A stretch of DNA of 64,000 nucleotides from Knoxdaviesia capensis (taxonomy: Eukaryota > Ascomycota > Sordariomycetes > Microascales > Gondwanamycetaceae), in the NCBI GenBank assembly GCA_001510575.1, contig LNGK01000004.1, positions 1 through 64,000 of the forward strand. The letters run 5' to 3'. Each line of letters opens with the position of its first letter. Position 1 is the first letter of the stretch. Shown here piece by piece: positions 45,872-57,807 of this stretch. The notes beneath the pieces were generated by a model. That model searched no databases. It was not told the DNA's origin and saw nothing but the letters and a program-made list of their open reading frames with translations. Position numbers and translations under genes: made by a program.

Positions 45872-48800
45872 GCTGTACCAGACGGCCGCGGCCATTTATG
45901 CCTTTTGCCCTCGCAGATGATCAGATTTCCCGGCCTTCCATACGGCCTGCGAGACCTTTCTGGCCGCTTCTGCCTCCTGTGATCTGTACACACATCCCAC
46001 GTCCATCGAGGCAGATCACGAGCCGTGGCTGCTCAAGCCGGTCAAGTGAAAACAACACAGGCCTGGATGGACCGGCCAGGCTCACTCACTCTCACATTCA
46101 AGCCATCTCTCTGAAAGCGTACGTAGCGCACTCTTGCTCTTATCACGATAGGAAGTAATATCGTAGACACGGAGGAAGGTCGTCCCGGAGGGACCTCGTG
46201 AGCTGTCTAGCCTGGAATTAATTGTGATGTTAAGCAGAAACCCTGAACAATTACATCTTTTCATCTCGGTGATAACAGCAGGTCAGACAGACAAACTTAC
46301 AAAAAAAGAAGCCAACGCCAGACGAAAAACTGCCAGAGGCGACTTTCCCACCCCTCCCACACACCCCTGCTGACAAGTCAACCACTTCGTTTGATCGGCC
46401 GATGAGCCACGGCGTGTCTCTTCTTCTTCTTCTTCTCTTTCTTTGTTCCTTTTGGTGCACATCCCGCCGGGAAAGTCCTGGGAAATCGCCATAAGGGTAT
46501 ATATAGCGAACAGGGTTCAAGGTGGTCCGCAGGGGCGGGCAACAGGAAAGAGAGGAAGCAGCAGGAAAGAAACAGGGACCCGACCCGGAGAGCGGGAAGT
46601 CTATCGCTGGGTGTGTCTCGCCTGGTTTCCCAACATCGGCCAAATTCACGCTGGTTCCCGTCTTATGTCTGGCTTCCATCCTGGTTTGTAGTGTATCGGC
46701 GAAAAGCAGGTTCCAGACACCACGGATACACACCGGCCGAAATTGGTATTTCAAAAGGGAAAATCAAGAAACAACAGACACGACGGAGATAGAAAGAGAG
46801 GGGCACAGTCAGTCTGGGGAAAACCTCCAGAAAGCCAGGATCAGACTTCAGCCCTCAGCAAAGAACCGACATCTCACCAGGACCAGAGGAATAAAGTAAA
46901 CTGTGGGCATCACACTTGAAATCAGGAGGGACCAAGACCAATGCCACTTACACAGGAACACAGCGAACACCGTGGCCACCGCACGCCGCAGGAACTCTCC
47001 CCCAACTCACCACCACAGCACAGTACATATGTAAGGAAACCGACAAGGCTGAGTCTACAAAGCGGGCCCCTCCCCTTTCTCTCGCCATTGGTTCAGTGGC
47101 TTTGGGTGTTGGTGGTGTCGTCGTCACGACGTCGTCGAACCCAAATCAAGGGGAGAAAAAAAAAGAAAGGTAAAAAAAGACGCCCAGAAAATGTCATCAT
47201 CGAGCAATCATAACTTCACCCAAACGCGTCCCCTTTTCCACTCTGCTCGTTCAGCTGCGAATTTTACATTTTTGGGGCGTTCGCGGGTAGTACAAGCAGC
47301 GCAGGGGGAAAAAGGACAGGATTGTAATTTATGTGAACCGTCCTCTCGTCATCTCGTACACATCGTCGTCGTCGTCTTCCAGCAGCAAGAAGAAAATGCT
47401 CGGCCGAAGCGCTGCGGGTTCACCAACGCCGCATGGACGTCTCCACCCTCGGCCGGCAGACATACACCCCGCCCACTTCCTTCTCCTGCTTCTTGCTGAT
47501 AGTGGTCCTGTTTCTGATGTTCTCTTTTCCCCCGGCTATTAAAACCTCTCGCTCGTTAGCCATGTCGTTGGTAGGGCTGCTGCTGCTGGCTCGCATATCG
47601 TCGACTCCGTCTCGCGAGCCAGCACGCGACGGGCTGTGCTGTGCCTTGCCCACACCTCATGCAGGGAAAAAGCCGACACGTTTTTGTGTCTGCTGTTTGC
47701 CCGTCCACGATATCCCGAAGCTTCGTCCGTCCGGATTCCCTTTTCCCCTCTCTTCTCTGTTTGCTTTCCTCTATCATATTCCTTGACCGGTAGATGGACG
47801 AGGTAGCTGGAAAAGCAAACACCACTCTAAAATAAAGAATCATCATGCTCCCACCGTGAGGGTAGTATGTCATCACGCGACTTCCGATGCCTTTGATAAG
47901 CCTGCCCAGTTTTTTTTCCCGGAGTTTGCCCCGATGCCCGATTTTGTGCCCCACGTTCGCCGACCCGGGAGTCGGTGGCCGGTGCTGGGACATTCTGGGT
48001 CGACGATTAATCCCGTGCTGGTCTTTCCAGATAAGACGACAAGCCACAGCGTCCTTTTGAGTTCGTTCGCGTGCTTTTTCCCCACGCCAGATTTTTTTTT
48101 TTGGCGAGTAAAGTCTTTTATTTCCCGTTTAGAATCACTCTCCCTACCGTTATCGCCATCATCGCCTGGAATCATCCCCAACGCCATGCTTCTGTTTCTC
48201 ACGTCTCCCGTGACTGTGTAGCAAATGCACACGCACGCCCTACCACTTCCCAATTCTATCGCTCACAGTCCCGGCACTTTTCCCGCTCACCGACCTTCGA
48301 TCCGATGCGGCAGAGCACGTCGTCACGTCAGCCAGCCAGGTGGCATCGGGATTTGTTCCATTTCGGGACTTTCTGGTCACTGATATGCTCTCTGTTCCCT
48401 CGCTTCTTCGCCGCTGCCCAGTCAGTCGGCCGTAAGCACTGCGGCTTGCTCCAGCGTTAGTGTGATGGTGCAGGGCTGATCGTGTCAGCATATAGAGCGA
48501 GCGGAGACCCCAGAGTATCGACATCACCAGTGTAGCATCGTCGTAGGACTCAAGCCTCAAAGCCACCACTGAGCGCCCTTTCTATCCACGTAAGATGGAG
48601 AGGGGTTCTCTTGGGTCTTATTCTGCTAACCTCTGCTCATGTGCTCACGGCAATCCCGAGATTCGATATGTTTCCCGAACTGCTGCCTTCCTCAGTGCAA
48701 AAGTGCATGCGGAGGACACCGCGACTGCGGACGTACGTGATGATGGGGTGCGGCACGGATAGGCAAATCTGTTAGAAAAACTTGTTGGATCACAAAGACA

Positions 48801-51800
48801 ACCGGGAACCCCAACAACCCACACCCACCCGGCCGGTTCCAAACGAATGGATTCACAATCCGTCATTCACTTTACCTAGAGCTGCCATTCCAACCCTAGC
48901 GATTACCCTGACTATCATCTCCCTCCCTGTTCTCCCTTTTCCGACTGCCCGGGTTTGGGGTTTTCTAGCTGCTTCTGTTCTTTTCTCCTTACTCCGTGCA
49001 CAGTGCTACGATGGTTGTGGTATCTCGGCTTGTTTTTTTCTCTTTCTCCATGCAAGTCCGACAACAGCCGCGCCGCGCGTGTGCGTGGCTGGTTCGTACT
49101 CCGTACTCCGTCCACTGCTGCACGCACTGTAACCAGCACAACTCCGCCCTCACACACTTCTCATTTCCGTCTGTCCCTGACGTCGTTGTCACCCTGATGG
49201 TAGACAAATCCGGCAAACTTCACGGTGATTTCGTCCCAAGGTGTGCGGTCTGACTCGAGCACAAGATCCTACACCTCCACAATGTCACCTCCACAGTGCC
49301 ACCTTGAAGTGCTAAGACTGGCAACGTCGTCCTCGGCTTATGTCTGTCAGCCAACGGTTTTCTGTTTTTTTCTTCTTGACTTGTCACGATCCAATGGCAC
49401 GATAACCCCCTTCTACCAACACGTTCTCATGCAACTCTCTGGCATGGGACCACCATACTCCAAAAGGGGCAGGCCTGGGGGAAAGGACATTAAAGGGGGG
49501 TTGCCGTAAGGCGTTGCAGAAGGGGTGGGTGGTTTGGCGTTGTCGATATAGACTTCCCAGAAGGGGGAAGATTGACGCCCCGGGGGTTGGGCTGGGTTCG
49601 GTGGGACTAGAGTGCCGATCGCTTCCTGAACTTACTATCCGCTATGTATTCCAGGAAGAAGAGTATACTCTATGGAGGAAAGGTCCCGGTGGCCTGGTTC
49701 GCGTCGGGGCGAGGTCGGCACTTGCAACGACACAAGAGTTTCTTCTGCCGAGCCATTGGCGCGTTGCCCGTAGAATAATCCACGAGACGTCCCAAACAGC
49801 CGGCCACCAGCAACCACATGGCCGGGATTTTCAGCAGATCACGGGTTTCTTTTCTGTCTCGCCGGCCTGCTCGAGGAAACCTGGCAAACGACCCGAGACT
49901 CAGGACCCCCCAGCGAAACGCTGCCGCAGGACCAAACGGTTGGGCCTTGCATATGAGGGACCCCGGTTGAAAGCCGGGGGTTGTGGAACAGGAAACGGAA
50001 ACACAGGCGAGCCGGGGGTGTAAGCGGGACAGGGTGGTCCAAGGGCCGGCTTTCCCTGGAGGGAGATGCGGACTTTCAGCAATCTGAACATTGAGGATTA
50101 ATGCATATCACGGGTGATTTCCCTTGTGTGTGCAAAGGTCGGCCCAAATCCATCTCGTCTCTTTTCGTCCCATTCTCCCAGCCGCCAGTACCAAACAAGT
50201 AAACCTTCCGGATCGCACGCAACTCACCACCAGATCGGCAACCCCCTTTCTTATTCACTTTCTCGTGTCCAACCGAAGCAAGCACAAACAAGGGCAAACT
50301 TCAAGCCGATCGGTCCTTCATGCCCAATGTTTGGGTTTGGGAGGGTGGCGTGGCAGCAGATCATCATGCAGACTGCCCAACCACCAACCACACTCCCACC
50401 ACGAAAGATTGTGACTGTGACGGATTTGCTCATGCATAACTCCCAGGTGTGTATAAAACCCTACACCAACACCACCACCACCACCAGCCCGGCGGGAATA
50501 ACAGCACACGCCAGGTGGCCGGCAGGTGACCAAAGGTTCATGCGGGTGTGAAGAACAGTCAGTCACTCGCTCCTAACCCGTATATATTCACGGTTTGGTG
50601 TGAAATCCAGTTTGCAGAAATCACCGCCTGTGTGTGATGATTTGCTCTTTACACTTTCGCTGTCTGGTCCCTTCCTTCCCTCACCACAACTGAGCCTCCG
50701 GCCCGTTATTCGGCGAAGATAAGTAGCTCCAGACATACTTGATGCCCGCCTCCTTCCATGATGCCCGGATGCCACATTTAGGTCGCTATTCAAAAACAAC
50801 CCGTGGAAGCACCCTGCCTTCCTCCACATACATAGTTGACAAACGCCGACAGCCGGAGTGCTCGTACACGGCGGGTGGAGATGTGGAGCCCTGAAAGAGG
50901 AGCAACGTCACTCGATAAGCCTCATAGAAAACTGCCGGCCAGAGCAGTCGGAAACCACACTTCATGATAGGTAGCTCGACGTAGGTGGCGCCTACCGCGG
51001 AAATTCCCAATCGCTCCGGTCGCACCTTCTCCCTCCCGATTGTTGATAGCTCCTTCCTCTTCTTCTCGTCAGGGCTCGGTCACATGCAACACCCACAACT
51101 ATTATTCGAGCGGAGAAATTTTCTAAATCTCTTCATTCTCCTTACTCAAAATTATTCCCTAGGAATTCTGAAGAATCATTATCACTACTGCACCCGTCTC
51201 ATCCAGCTTCATATTATCTATCATGCAAGGTGCCCTCTAGCCACCAACACCAACAAGATCACTTCTCCCTTTCTCGTTTGGTGATTCTTTGTTCTGCCCG
51301 CTGTTTTCTTATTGCGGATCCTGCCCCTCCACCCCCGCTTGATCGGTGGCGGCCTTTACGAAATAGTACAGAGTGCAGAGTCCGATGCTGCACCTCTAGA
51401 AATGACAAGCACGCTGAGCCATGGGGATCCTTGAGACATCCACAATTAAAAAACGGTAAATATTCAGAGCTTCTGCGCTGTCTCCAATTGTGTCTCAAAT
51501 GTCGTACATAATGAGAACTCCCAAAATCCAATCATGTCTGTTCCCGGAACCGCGGCTAACCACAATCTTTGTTTTTTCCTCTCTCTCTCTAAACAGACAG
51601 AAAAAAAAAACTGAATCCACTCCCTTGCAAACGAAGCACATGCTTTCATTCCTCGAGTTCTTAGCCCAATCGAGGCAGTTTTTCCTCTTTTAACTTGGCC
51701 AAGTTCAAGGGGGAATTTTCAAGAGAGGGGAAACTGCAAGAAGAAAAAATGGCCCTCTTCACCACGGTCTCCGCATTTGGATCTGGGGAGGTGAAGCCAA

Positions 51801-51930
51801 TGGCACAACGGCCATATGTAAATGAGGAACCCCAGCACAACCGAGCTTCGTCGTTGCTGAACCCGGCTTGAGCAATCGTCGCGATAGACTTGGACTTTCG
51901 ACGTGTTCAATCACCCGCCCGCAAAGAAAC

Positions 51931-52007
51931 GTCTCTCTTTCTAACCAGTCTCTCTTTCTAACCAGTCTCTCTTTCTAACCAGTCTCTCTTTCTAACCAGT
52001 CTCTCTC
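51931..52007. repeat. 17-bp tandem repeat, four full copies
   Basis: The unit gtctctctttctaacca is repeated exactly at 51931-51947, 51948-51964, 51965-51981 and 51982-51998. A fifth copy breaks off after gtctctctc, next to a short palindrome (ctctcgagag). Each junction creates CTAACCAG after a pyrimidine run. Confidence 0.95.
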
Positions 52008-52531
52008 GAGAGAGATATCCAAAGGTGGGTACATTTCTCTCGTTTCCTGTGTCAGCAGCACATGCTTCAACCCTGGCTCCCTTCTGTCCGGCCAAACCCC
52101 AAGATGCGAACTTACATGCAGGAACCACCATTGGAAATACATTTGTGGACATGTGCAGGAAAAAAAAAGGTTGAAGAGCGGGGGAAACGGCGCATCGTTG
52201 GAGATGGCGTCCCTTAAACGCTAGACCCTTCCCCCTCCCGCACAGATTTTCCCTCCGCTTGGTCTATGAGATCTCTTGCCTCTTTTCTCTCACTCTTTCT
52301 TCCTCTTCCACAGCCCACACGACATCTCCAGCCCGCAAACTTCCCTCTCTAATATCAATTGATTTTGGTATATCACACTTGATCGTCTCTTTGTATTCTA
52401 ACCCACGCCTTTCCCAGTCGATCAGATCCCCATCAGTCCATATCACTCGATATCCCCTGACGTAATTGTCAACCTCGACGACACACGAATCAGACCGTAC
52501 AGGAAGAACCACCTCTTCTCTACACGCAACA

Positions 52532-53638
52532 ATGGCCCCCCTCAAGCCTCACTGGAAGCAGCCCTCGCACCCCGACGTGCAGGATGTCGTGATCAACGAA
52601 GCTGCATTCACCACCAAGAGCATTTCCCGCGTGGACCTGCCCCCTTTCGCCCGCTTCTCGCCCATGGCTTTCCCTCCGTGCACCATTGCGGACGAGCCCA
52701 CCTATGCCACCGTTCAGTTTGGCCGGGATTCTCACCTAAACCTCAACAGCGACCTGCTGTACATCAACCACTCCTGCGATCCGTCCCTCGTGAGTTTCTC
52801 ACCATTGTCTTTGGCGGGCGTGTCCTGATATCGGTGTCCCTCTCTCGACTTTCCCGGTCTTGCGTCTGGTCCTGATCCCGTCTCGTCCTCCCTGTCCCGT
52901 GTCCGGATCTGCTTGTCCCTCCCGGAATTCAAGTTCTCCAGTTAAATTAACCAGGCGTAATGAATCCCCTCCGTTTCGACACGGCGTTCTCTGGCATAAC
53001 GAGGTGCTTCTTGTGTCTATTGATATTCTAGATCTTCAACACCTCCAGTTTGGAAGTGCTTGCTGGGCCGAAGGGCCTCAAAGTCGGTGATGAACTGACG
53101 GTATGTCGCCATCACACCACATCAGTTCTATTAACAAATCACAGCCCGTCGAGAAACTGATACCTTAGGTGTTCTGCACCATCCATAGTTCTTTTACCCT
53201 TCAACAGAATGGTCCATGGCTCAGCCCTTTGACTGTTTCTGTGGAACCACGCAATGCCGGGGCCGCATCTCCGGAGCGAAGGACATGCCTAGAGACAAGC
53301 TAGAAGGCTACTGGCTGAACCGCCACATCCGCGATCTCCTCGAAGAGCGCGACGAGAAGTCCGAGGCCACCGCCGCCGCCGCCGCCGCTGCCGACCCGAC
53401 CGCCCAGGCTCTCCGGGACGCACTGACTCAGGCTGAAAAGGTGGTTGCCGCCTCGCGCAAGGCCCTGCTCGCGTACATGTCGGCTACCGGCGACAACGGC
53501 TCCGAGCACGGATATGCTGGTTCTCTGGGAGCTGCCTACGCCAATGGTGGCAAAGCCAACGGTGTCTCCAGGGACAGACACGGCCCGACGTCACGGGAAC
53601 TAGCCGGCGAGATGGGCGGGGATACCACAGCCAACTAG
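52532..53638 (+). CDS. SET/post-SET domain protein, putative lysine methyltransferase
   Basis: Three exons, 52532-52789, 53032-53100 and 53189-53638, join to 258 residues. The C-terminal half of a SET domain is clear: YINHSCDPSL (N79-H80-S81-C82, the cofactor-binding turn), then VGDELTFFYPSTEW with the tyrosine expected near the active site (Y112). The post-SET zinc cluster follows as C125-x-C127-x4-C132 in FDCFCGTTQCRG. The N-terminal part of a normal SET domain, with its GxG cofactor motif, is not recognisable in the first 75 residues. After residue 150 the chain is Ala/Glu-rich, then low complexity. Exon 3 is placed at the TAG before TTCTTTTACCC because only this joins DELT to FFYPSTEW. 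Substrate and cell site are unknown. The protein may be a reduced enzyme of a fungal family. Confidence 0.82.
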
Positions 53639-54807
53639 ACTCCTGTATGTCTCTGGGGCAGATGACAAAAACCGGCAAACATGAGGCAGTCGGGCTGGTC
53701 TTGGTTGGTGCCCCCTTTCGACAAAGACTTGTGCCCTCTGGCCACGTCGTTTTGCTCATGTTTCGTCCTTTTTTGCCCTGATGCCCCAGGACATCCCCCC
53801 GTCTACATGATCTATCACTTAGTCCTTTCATGAGGTTCTTGGAATCAAGGAAAACAGGAAATGGCCAGCAATACATTGACGGGGGATTATTTTTTTCTTC
53901 AAACTCTCTTATTACGTTTCCTTACTCTATGTCATTTTGGAGGACGACTTTCATTCTTCCCCGTGGGTCAGGGGTCGGTTAATGGGACACACACGACAGT
54001 GGGTATGTGTCCCTGAGAACCTTCAACACACATCGACGACAGGTTCCCGGTATCCATTCAACATAGACCGATGTCATATCTTTTGAGGGATTAGTATGCT
54101 TCTATGAATACAATGCAATATACATTCTTCGCCATCGCCTTGCCCGAGTAATTTCAGTAGGGTCTCTTTTTTTAGAGAAGACCACGCAGAGCAACATGTC
54201 CGGGCTTGCACAGTTTTGCCGTAATCACTGTGGCCAGATTGACTGGCTGTATAGTGATTGCGTAACCGGATTACAGTTTCAATGACAACGTGCCCCTCGC
54301 TAAAGCACATCTCTCGAGAAGGAGCGATCAAGGAAGGAGCCACCGACGACCACCTTCCTCCCGCATGAAACACGCCAGCAGAGAGAACGAAGCCCCTGGG
54401 AGAACCCCTAAGAAATGAGTAGAATTTTATATCTAAAAACCCCCCAAGAGGATACCAAGAGTAAGCCGAGAGCCCATATTATTTATATAGAGGGAAAAAA
54501 AGAGAAGACAAAAAAAAAGAAAAGGTCCGAGAAGAAGAAGAAGAAGACCGGAAACCAACACGCTAGATAAGACAGAAAGAAAGAACAACGACCAACAGAT
54601 GCAACAAGGTAGGAAACCGGTAGAAACCCAGGTAAGCGTACAGAGAGGAGGGCGGAGATGGAGTGGTAGCGGGGCAAGAAGGAGAAAGAGCCGCGAGATT
54701 TCGTGATGGGTGTGCATGTTCTACAGATATATAAAGACAAGGGAAAAGCCCCCGGGGGGAAACGAGAACGAGACGAAAGACGAAAGAGAGAAACGACGAA
54801 AAAAAAA
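53639..54807. other. Convergent spacer after the SET-domain gene
   Basis: 1.2 kb between convergent stop codons, holding the two 3' untranslated regions. The right half is A-rich (3' end of the membrane protein gene). No open frame with coding character. Confidence 0.5.
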
Positions 54808-56634
54808 TCACGGCTTCTCATCGCCCCACCGCCAGCCGGCGCCGGACCCCTTCTCCGACCCGACGCCGTTGACGTACTTGGACTCCTCCTTCTCCCACTC
54901 GCGGCGCTCGACGGTGCGGCGGGCGGCAAACGCGCGCACAAAGCGCCACGCCTCGGTGTCGGCCAGGTTCCACGCCTCGAAGGCCGCGCGCAGCAGTAGC
55001 TCGGGCTTCTGGGCCATCTTGCGCCGCTCGAGCACGTTGAGCAGGATCTCGCGCTCGCGCTCGACCATCTCGTCGCCCGGCTGGCCCGGCTGCGGCCGCG
55101 TGTGCGCGCCGTCGCCCGGCCCGTCGTGCGGCAGCGTGAAGCCAAAGTGCCAGTACAGGTCGGCCGGCGGCTCCTTCTCGGCGATGAACCACAACGAGTG
55201 CGACGTCGCAAAGTCGCCGCCCGCCACAAAGTCCTTGAAGCGCACCAGCCGCAGCCGCGCGGATGTGTCCGGGCTGGACACCATGCCGGCGGCCACGGCC
55301 CCGACGAACGAGTCGCGCTCCATCTTGCGCCGGATCCACGTGGCGTCCAGGTCGGCGCGCATGTTGCGCATGGTCGCCAGCGTCATCGGGTGCGGCACCG
55401 TGCCGATGGTGAACAGCTGCGTGGAGTTGCGCACGGCCGACGCGGTAGTCACGTCGAGCCACGGCTTGTCGTCCTCGGCGCACGTCTTGCAGCCCGGCAT
55501 GTTCGGCGGGCACGTCTGCGGCATCGGCGACTTGGGGCAGTGGGCAAGGTCCTGGGCCAGCTGCCAGGCGCGGTCGACCAGCAGCGTGGTGTGGTCGCCG
55601 TCGGGTCGGACCACCACAATGCCGTCCTTCATGATGTTCTGCCACGAAATGTGCAGGTGGGCGTTGATGAGATCGTTCAGGTCGGACAGACCTGCCGCCC
55701 GGTCCGTCTCGATGGCCTTGGCCACGGCGCCGTAGTTGTGGGCAATCGTCTCGGCGTCGTACAGGGCGGCCGACTTGGTCGACTTATCCACGGAAAACAG
55801 ATTAGAGTCGCCGATGGCAGAGATGAAGTCCTTCTTATCAGCAAGGTTGGCGTCCTCGAGCACGGCCTTCAGAGCGGCGTTAACAGACTCGATCGGGCCC
55901 GCGTACAGGCCAACGCCGAGATTGGACCACCGAGTCAGCTTGGGGTACTCTCCACGGCGCAAATAGCTGATCAGGGGGTCATCGGCAGGGGCCATGGGAA
56001 GCAGGGTGTACTGGGCAAGGATTCCACCGCCCATAGACGCCCAGGCCAGCCATCTCATGATGTTGTTCTTGATATCGGCGTTGACTTCCATGCGCTGCAC
56101 CTGGTCGTACAGAGGGTTTCGCATGCCCTCGGCGGCGCTGAGAATGATAGGCTTGAAGCCCTTGGCCCACCACGCCCGACGCCACGTCAGCAGCAGTAGG
56201 CTTTCGGCCTCTTTACTAGCGTCGTCCTTGCTGATGGTGTCATCGTAGTAGCAGTAGATGGGCTGGCGCTCCTTGAGCGGGGGCAGAATAGCGCGGTCTT
56301 CGTCCAGGGTCAGCGAGCTGGAATACGGAACCAGCCACCTCCAGTCATCCCACCACGACGACTCTTCAAACGTATCGTTCTGCAGGCGCGGCGGGGCGTG
56401 TGCCGGTGGTCTCCAGGGATTTAGAACACTGGTGGAAATGTCGTGGAAGGGGTTCTGAAGCTTCGGAATGGCAAATTTGTGGTCAGAGAGACTTGGGCTC
56501 GATGGGATCGACGAGGGAAGCACGAATATCAACGTGATGACCGCGAAGAGCGTAATGGCGAGCAGAGCGACGGAGATTCGGCGGGCTCCAAAGCGCGGTA
56601 TACGCCGGCCGCATACTAACAACACGTTAGGCAT
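54808..56634 (-). CDS. Type II membrane protein, possible glycosyltransferase fold
   Basis: One uninterrupted frame of 608 residues, starting MPNVLLVCGRRIPRFGARRI. A short basic tail precedes one membrane helix at about 20-40 (ISVALLAITLFAVITLIFVL), then a Pro/Ser-rich stem, the layout of Golgi glycosyltransferases. The lumenal part has an ordered core: KGFKPIILSAAEGMRNPLY, then MRWLAWASMGGGILAQYTLL, which resembles the RYxxLxxxGGIY step of GT32 enzymes. The acidic DxD that normally follows is not evident. Cysteines cluster in CPPNMPGCKTCAED. The C-terminus is basic/acidic and Gly-rich. I cannot name a family with confidence; a Golgi-resident protein of GT32-like origin with altered or lost activity is an inference. 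The frame is GC-rich throughout and needs no intron. Confidence 0.7.
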   Translation of the reverse strand: MPNVLLVCGRRIPRFGARRISVALLAITLFAVITLIFVLPSSIPSSPSLSDHKFAIPKLQNPFHDISTSVLNPWRPPAHAPPRLQNDTFEESSWWDDWRWLVPYSSSLTLDEDRAILPPLKERQPIYCYYDDTISKDDASKEAESLLLLTWRRAWWAKGFKPIILSAAEGMRNPLYDQVQRMEVNADIKNNIMRWLAWASMGGGILAQYTLLPMAPADDPLISYLRRGEYPKLTRWSNLGVGLYAGPIESVNAALKAVLEDANLADKKDFISAIGDSNLFSVDKSTKSAALYDAETIAHNYGAVAKAIETDRAAGLSDLNDLINAHLHISWQNIMKDGIVVVRPDGDHTTLLVDRAWQLAQDLAHCPKSPMPQTCPPNMPGCKTCAEDDKPWLDVTTASAVRNSTQLFTIGTVPHPMTLATMRNMRADLDATWIRRKMERDSFVGAVAAGMVSSPDTSARLRLVRFKDFVAGGDFATSHSLWFIAEKEPPADLYWHFGFTLPHDGPGDGAHTRPQPGQPGDEMVEREREILLNVLERRKMAQKPELLLRAAFEAWNLADTEAWRFVRAFAARRTVERREWEKEESKYVNGVGSEKGSGAGWRWGDEKP

Positions 56635-57771
56635 TGTGAAGGAAGGAGACGTATTGAGTTGAGGATTGACACGCGGAAAACAGTCGTGGTCATCGAAAGA
56701 GCCGCAGTGTCGTCGGTGAACAAGACGAGCGGCCCTGGCCGAAGAAATAGGCGCGTAGAAGAGCGAGATTGACAGAACGGAGGCTGGGGGTGAAGAAGCT
56801 GGACCGAAAGGGAGAGAGAGAAGAAATCGAGAGCTTGATTGAATCGTACTGTGATATAGTAATAATATGAGATGAGATTAGAACGACGCCAGAAACCGCA
56901 TTGAGACACAATTAAGGAATGCAAAGATGCCAAGGCAGAAATCACGAGCCAGTGGATGAGGAACAGAATCTCCAAGTCTTGGTGGGAGCCCAGATTCCCA
57001 AAACAAGGTTGACCGGCAGAAGAAGCACGGGAACGGAAAGAAGGGGGAAAAAGAGAGAAAATTCTGGCCAAGGGACCAAGAATTCTGGCATTATCTTTTC
57101 CGGCCAGATTAGAGATAAAAGATAGGGAAAGCGAGCATAGCTTGGCAGCAGGTTTTGAGGTGCCACCAATAATGTGGGATTGGAAAGAGATTGAAGATTG
57201 GCAGAAATTGGGGCCCGGGCAAACTGAAGCCGAAGCCGAGCTGGGGAACAAAGAATGAACACGATGGTGGGCGTGGTGGTCATGTACCTTGTCGTAGCAC
57301 TTTACACGTCAAGGGTACAAGAGCTGATGTGATTATGATGTGTGGCGTTTTGGAACCGGGTTTCACAGGCAAAGTGAATGGGACAAAGAGAGAGAGAGAG
57401 AGAGACACACAGGTCACACAACACGCGAGAACGAGGAACGGAGATCGTCTTCGAAAGCACGGAATCGAAGATTGGAGGGAAATATGGGATGAAGTGGTGG
57501 GAAACGGGGCAAAATAGAAGAAAAAGAGGGGAATATATAGGCGCGTACGCAGCATGAGATGGATTATCACGATGTTGAGGATCGTTGTATGTAGTATATG
57601 CATTGAACTTACCACAGTATGAAGTGTGAATAACGGGTGCAGAAACTGTGGGTAGGAGGAGGGAAAGAGCGATGGACACAAAAAGTCTAAAAGAAAAGGA
57701 AGGAGGAGAGTTTACGGCCTGAGGCAGAAAGAGCCTGATCAGCAAGCGAAAACGAAGGAGATAAGGCAAGG

Positions 57772-57807
<36 letters not shown>

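Larger units (their letters stand above)
44498..52531. other. Gene-poor stretch, right part (8 kb)
   Basis: No gene is supported over 8 kb on either strand. Contents: poly-C at 45368-45382, a CA run at about 45714-45731, (GT)13 at 45841-45866, TATA-like words at about 46498 (gtatatatagc) and 50449 (gtgtataaaacc), and the 17-bp tandem repeat at 51931-52007. The last 270 bases are the CT-rich promoter and leader of the SET-domain gene. A 48-codon open frame at 47396-47542 is Pro/Leu-rich but has no promoter signs. Long regulatory DNA, non-coding transcripts or an eroded repeat island are all possible. Confidence 0.45.

Noticed and set aside
49514..50023. 169-codon plus-strand frame in the gene-poor stretch
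   Set aside because: Arg/Gly/Trp-rich spacer translation without bias or motif.
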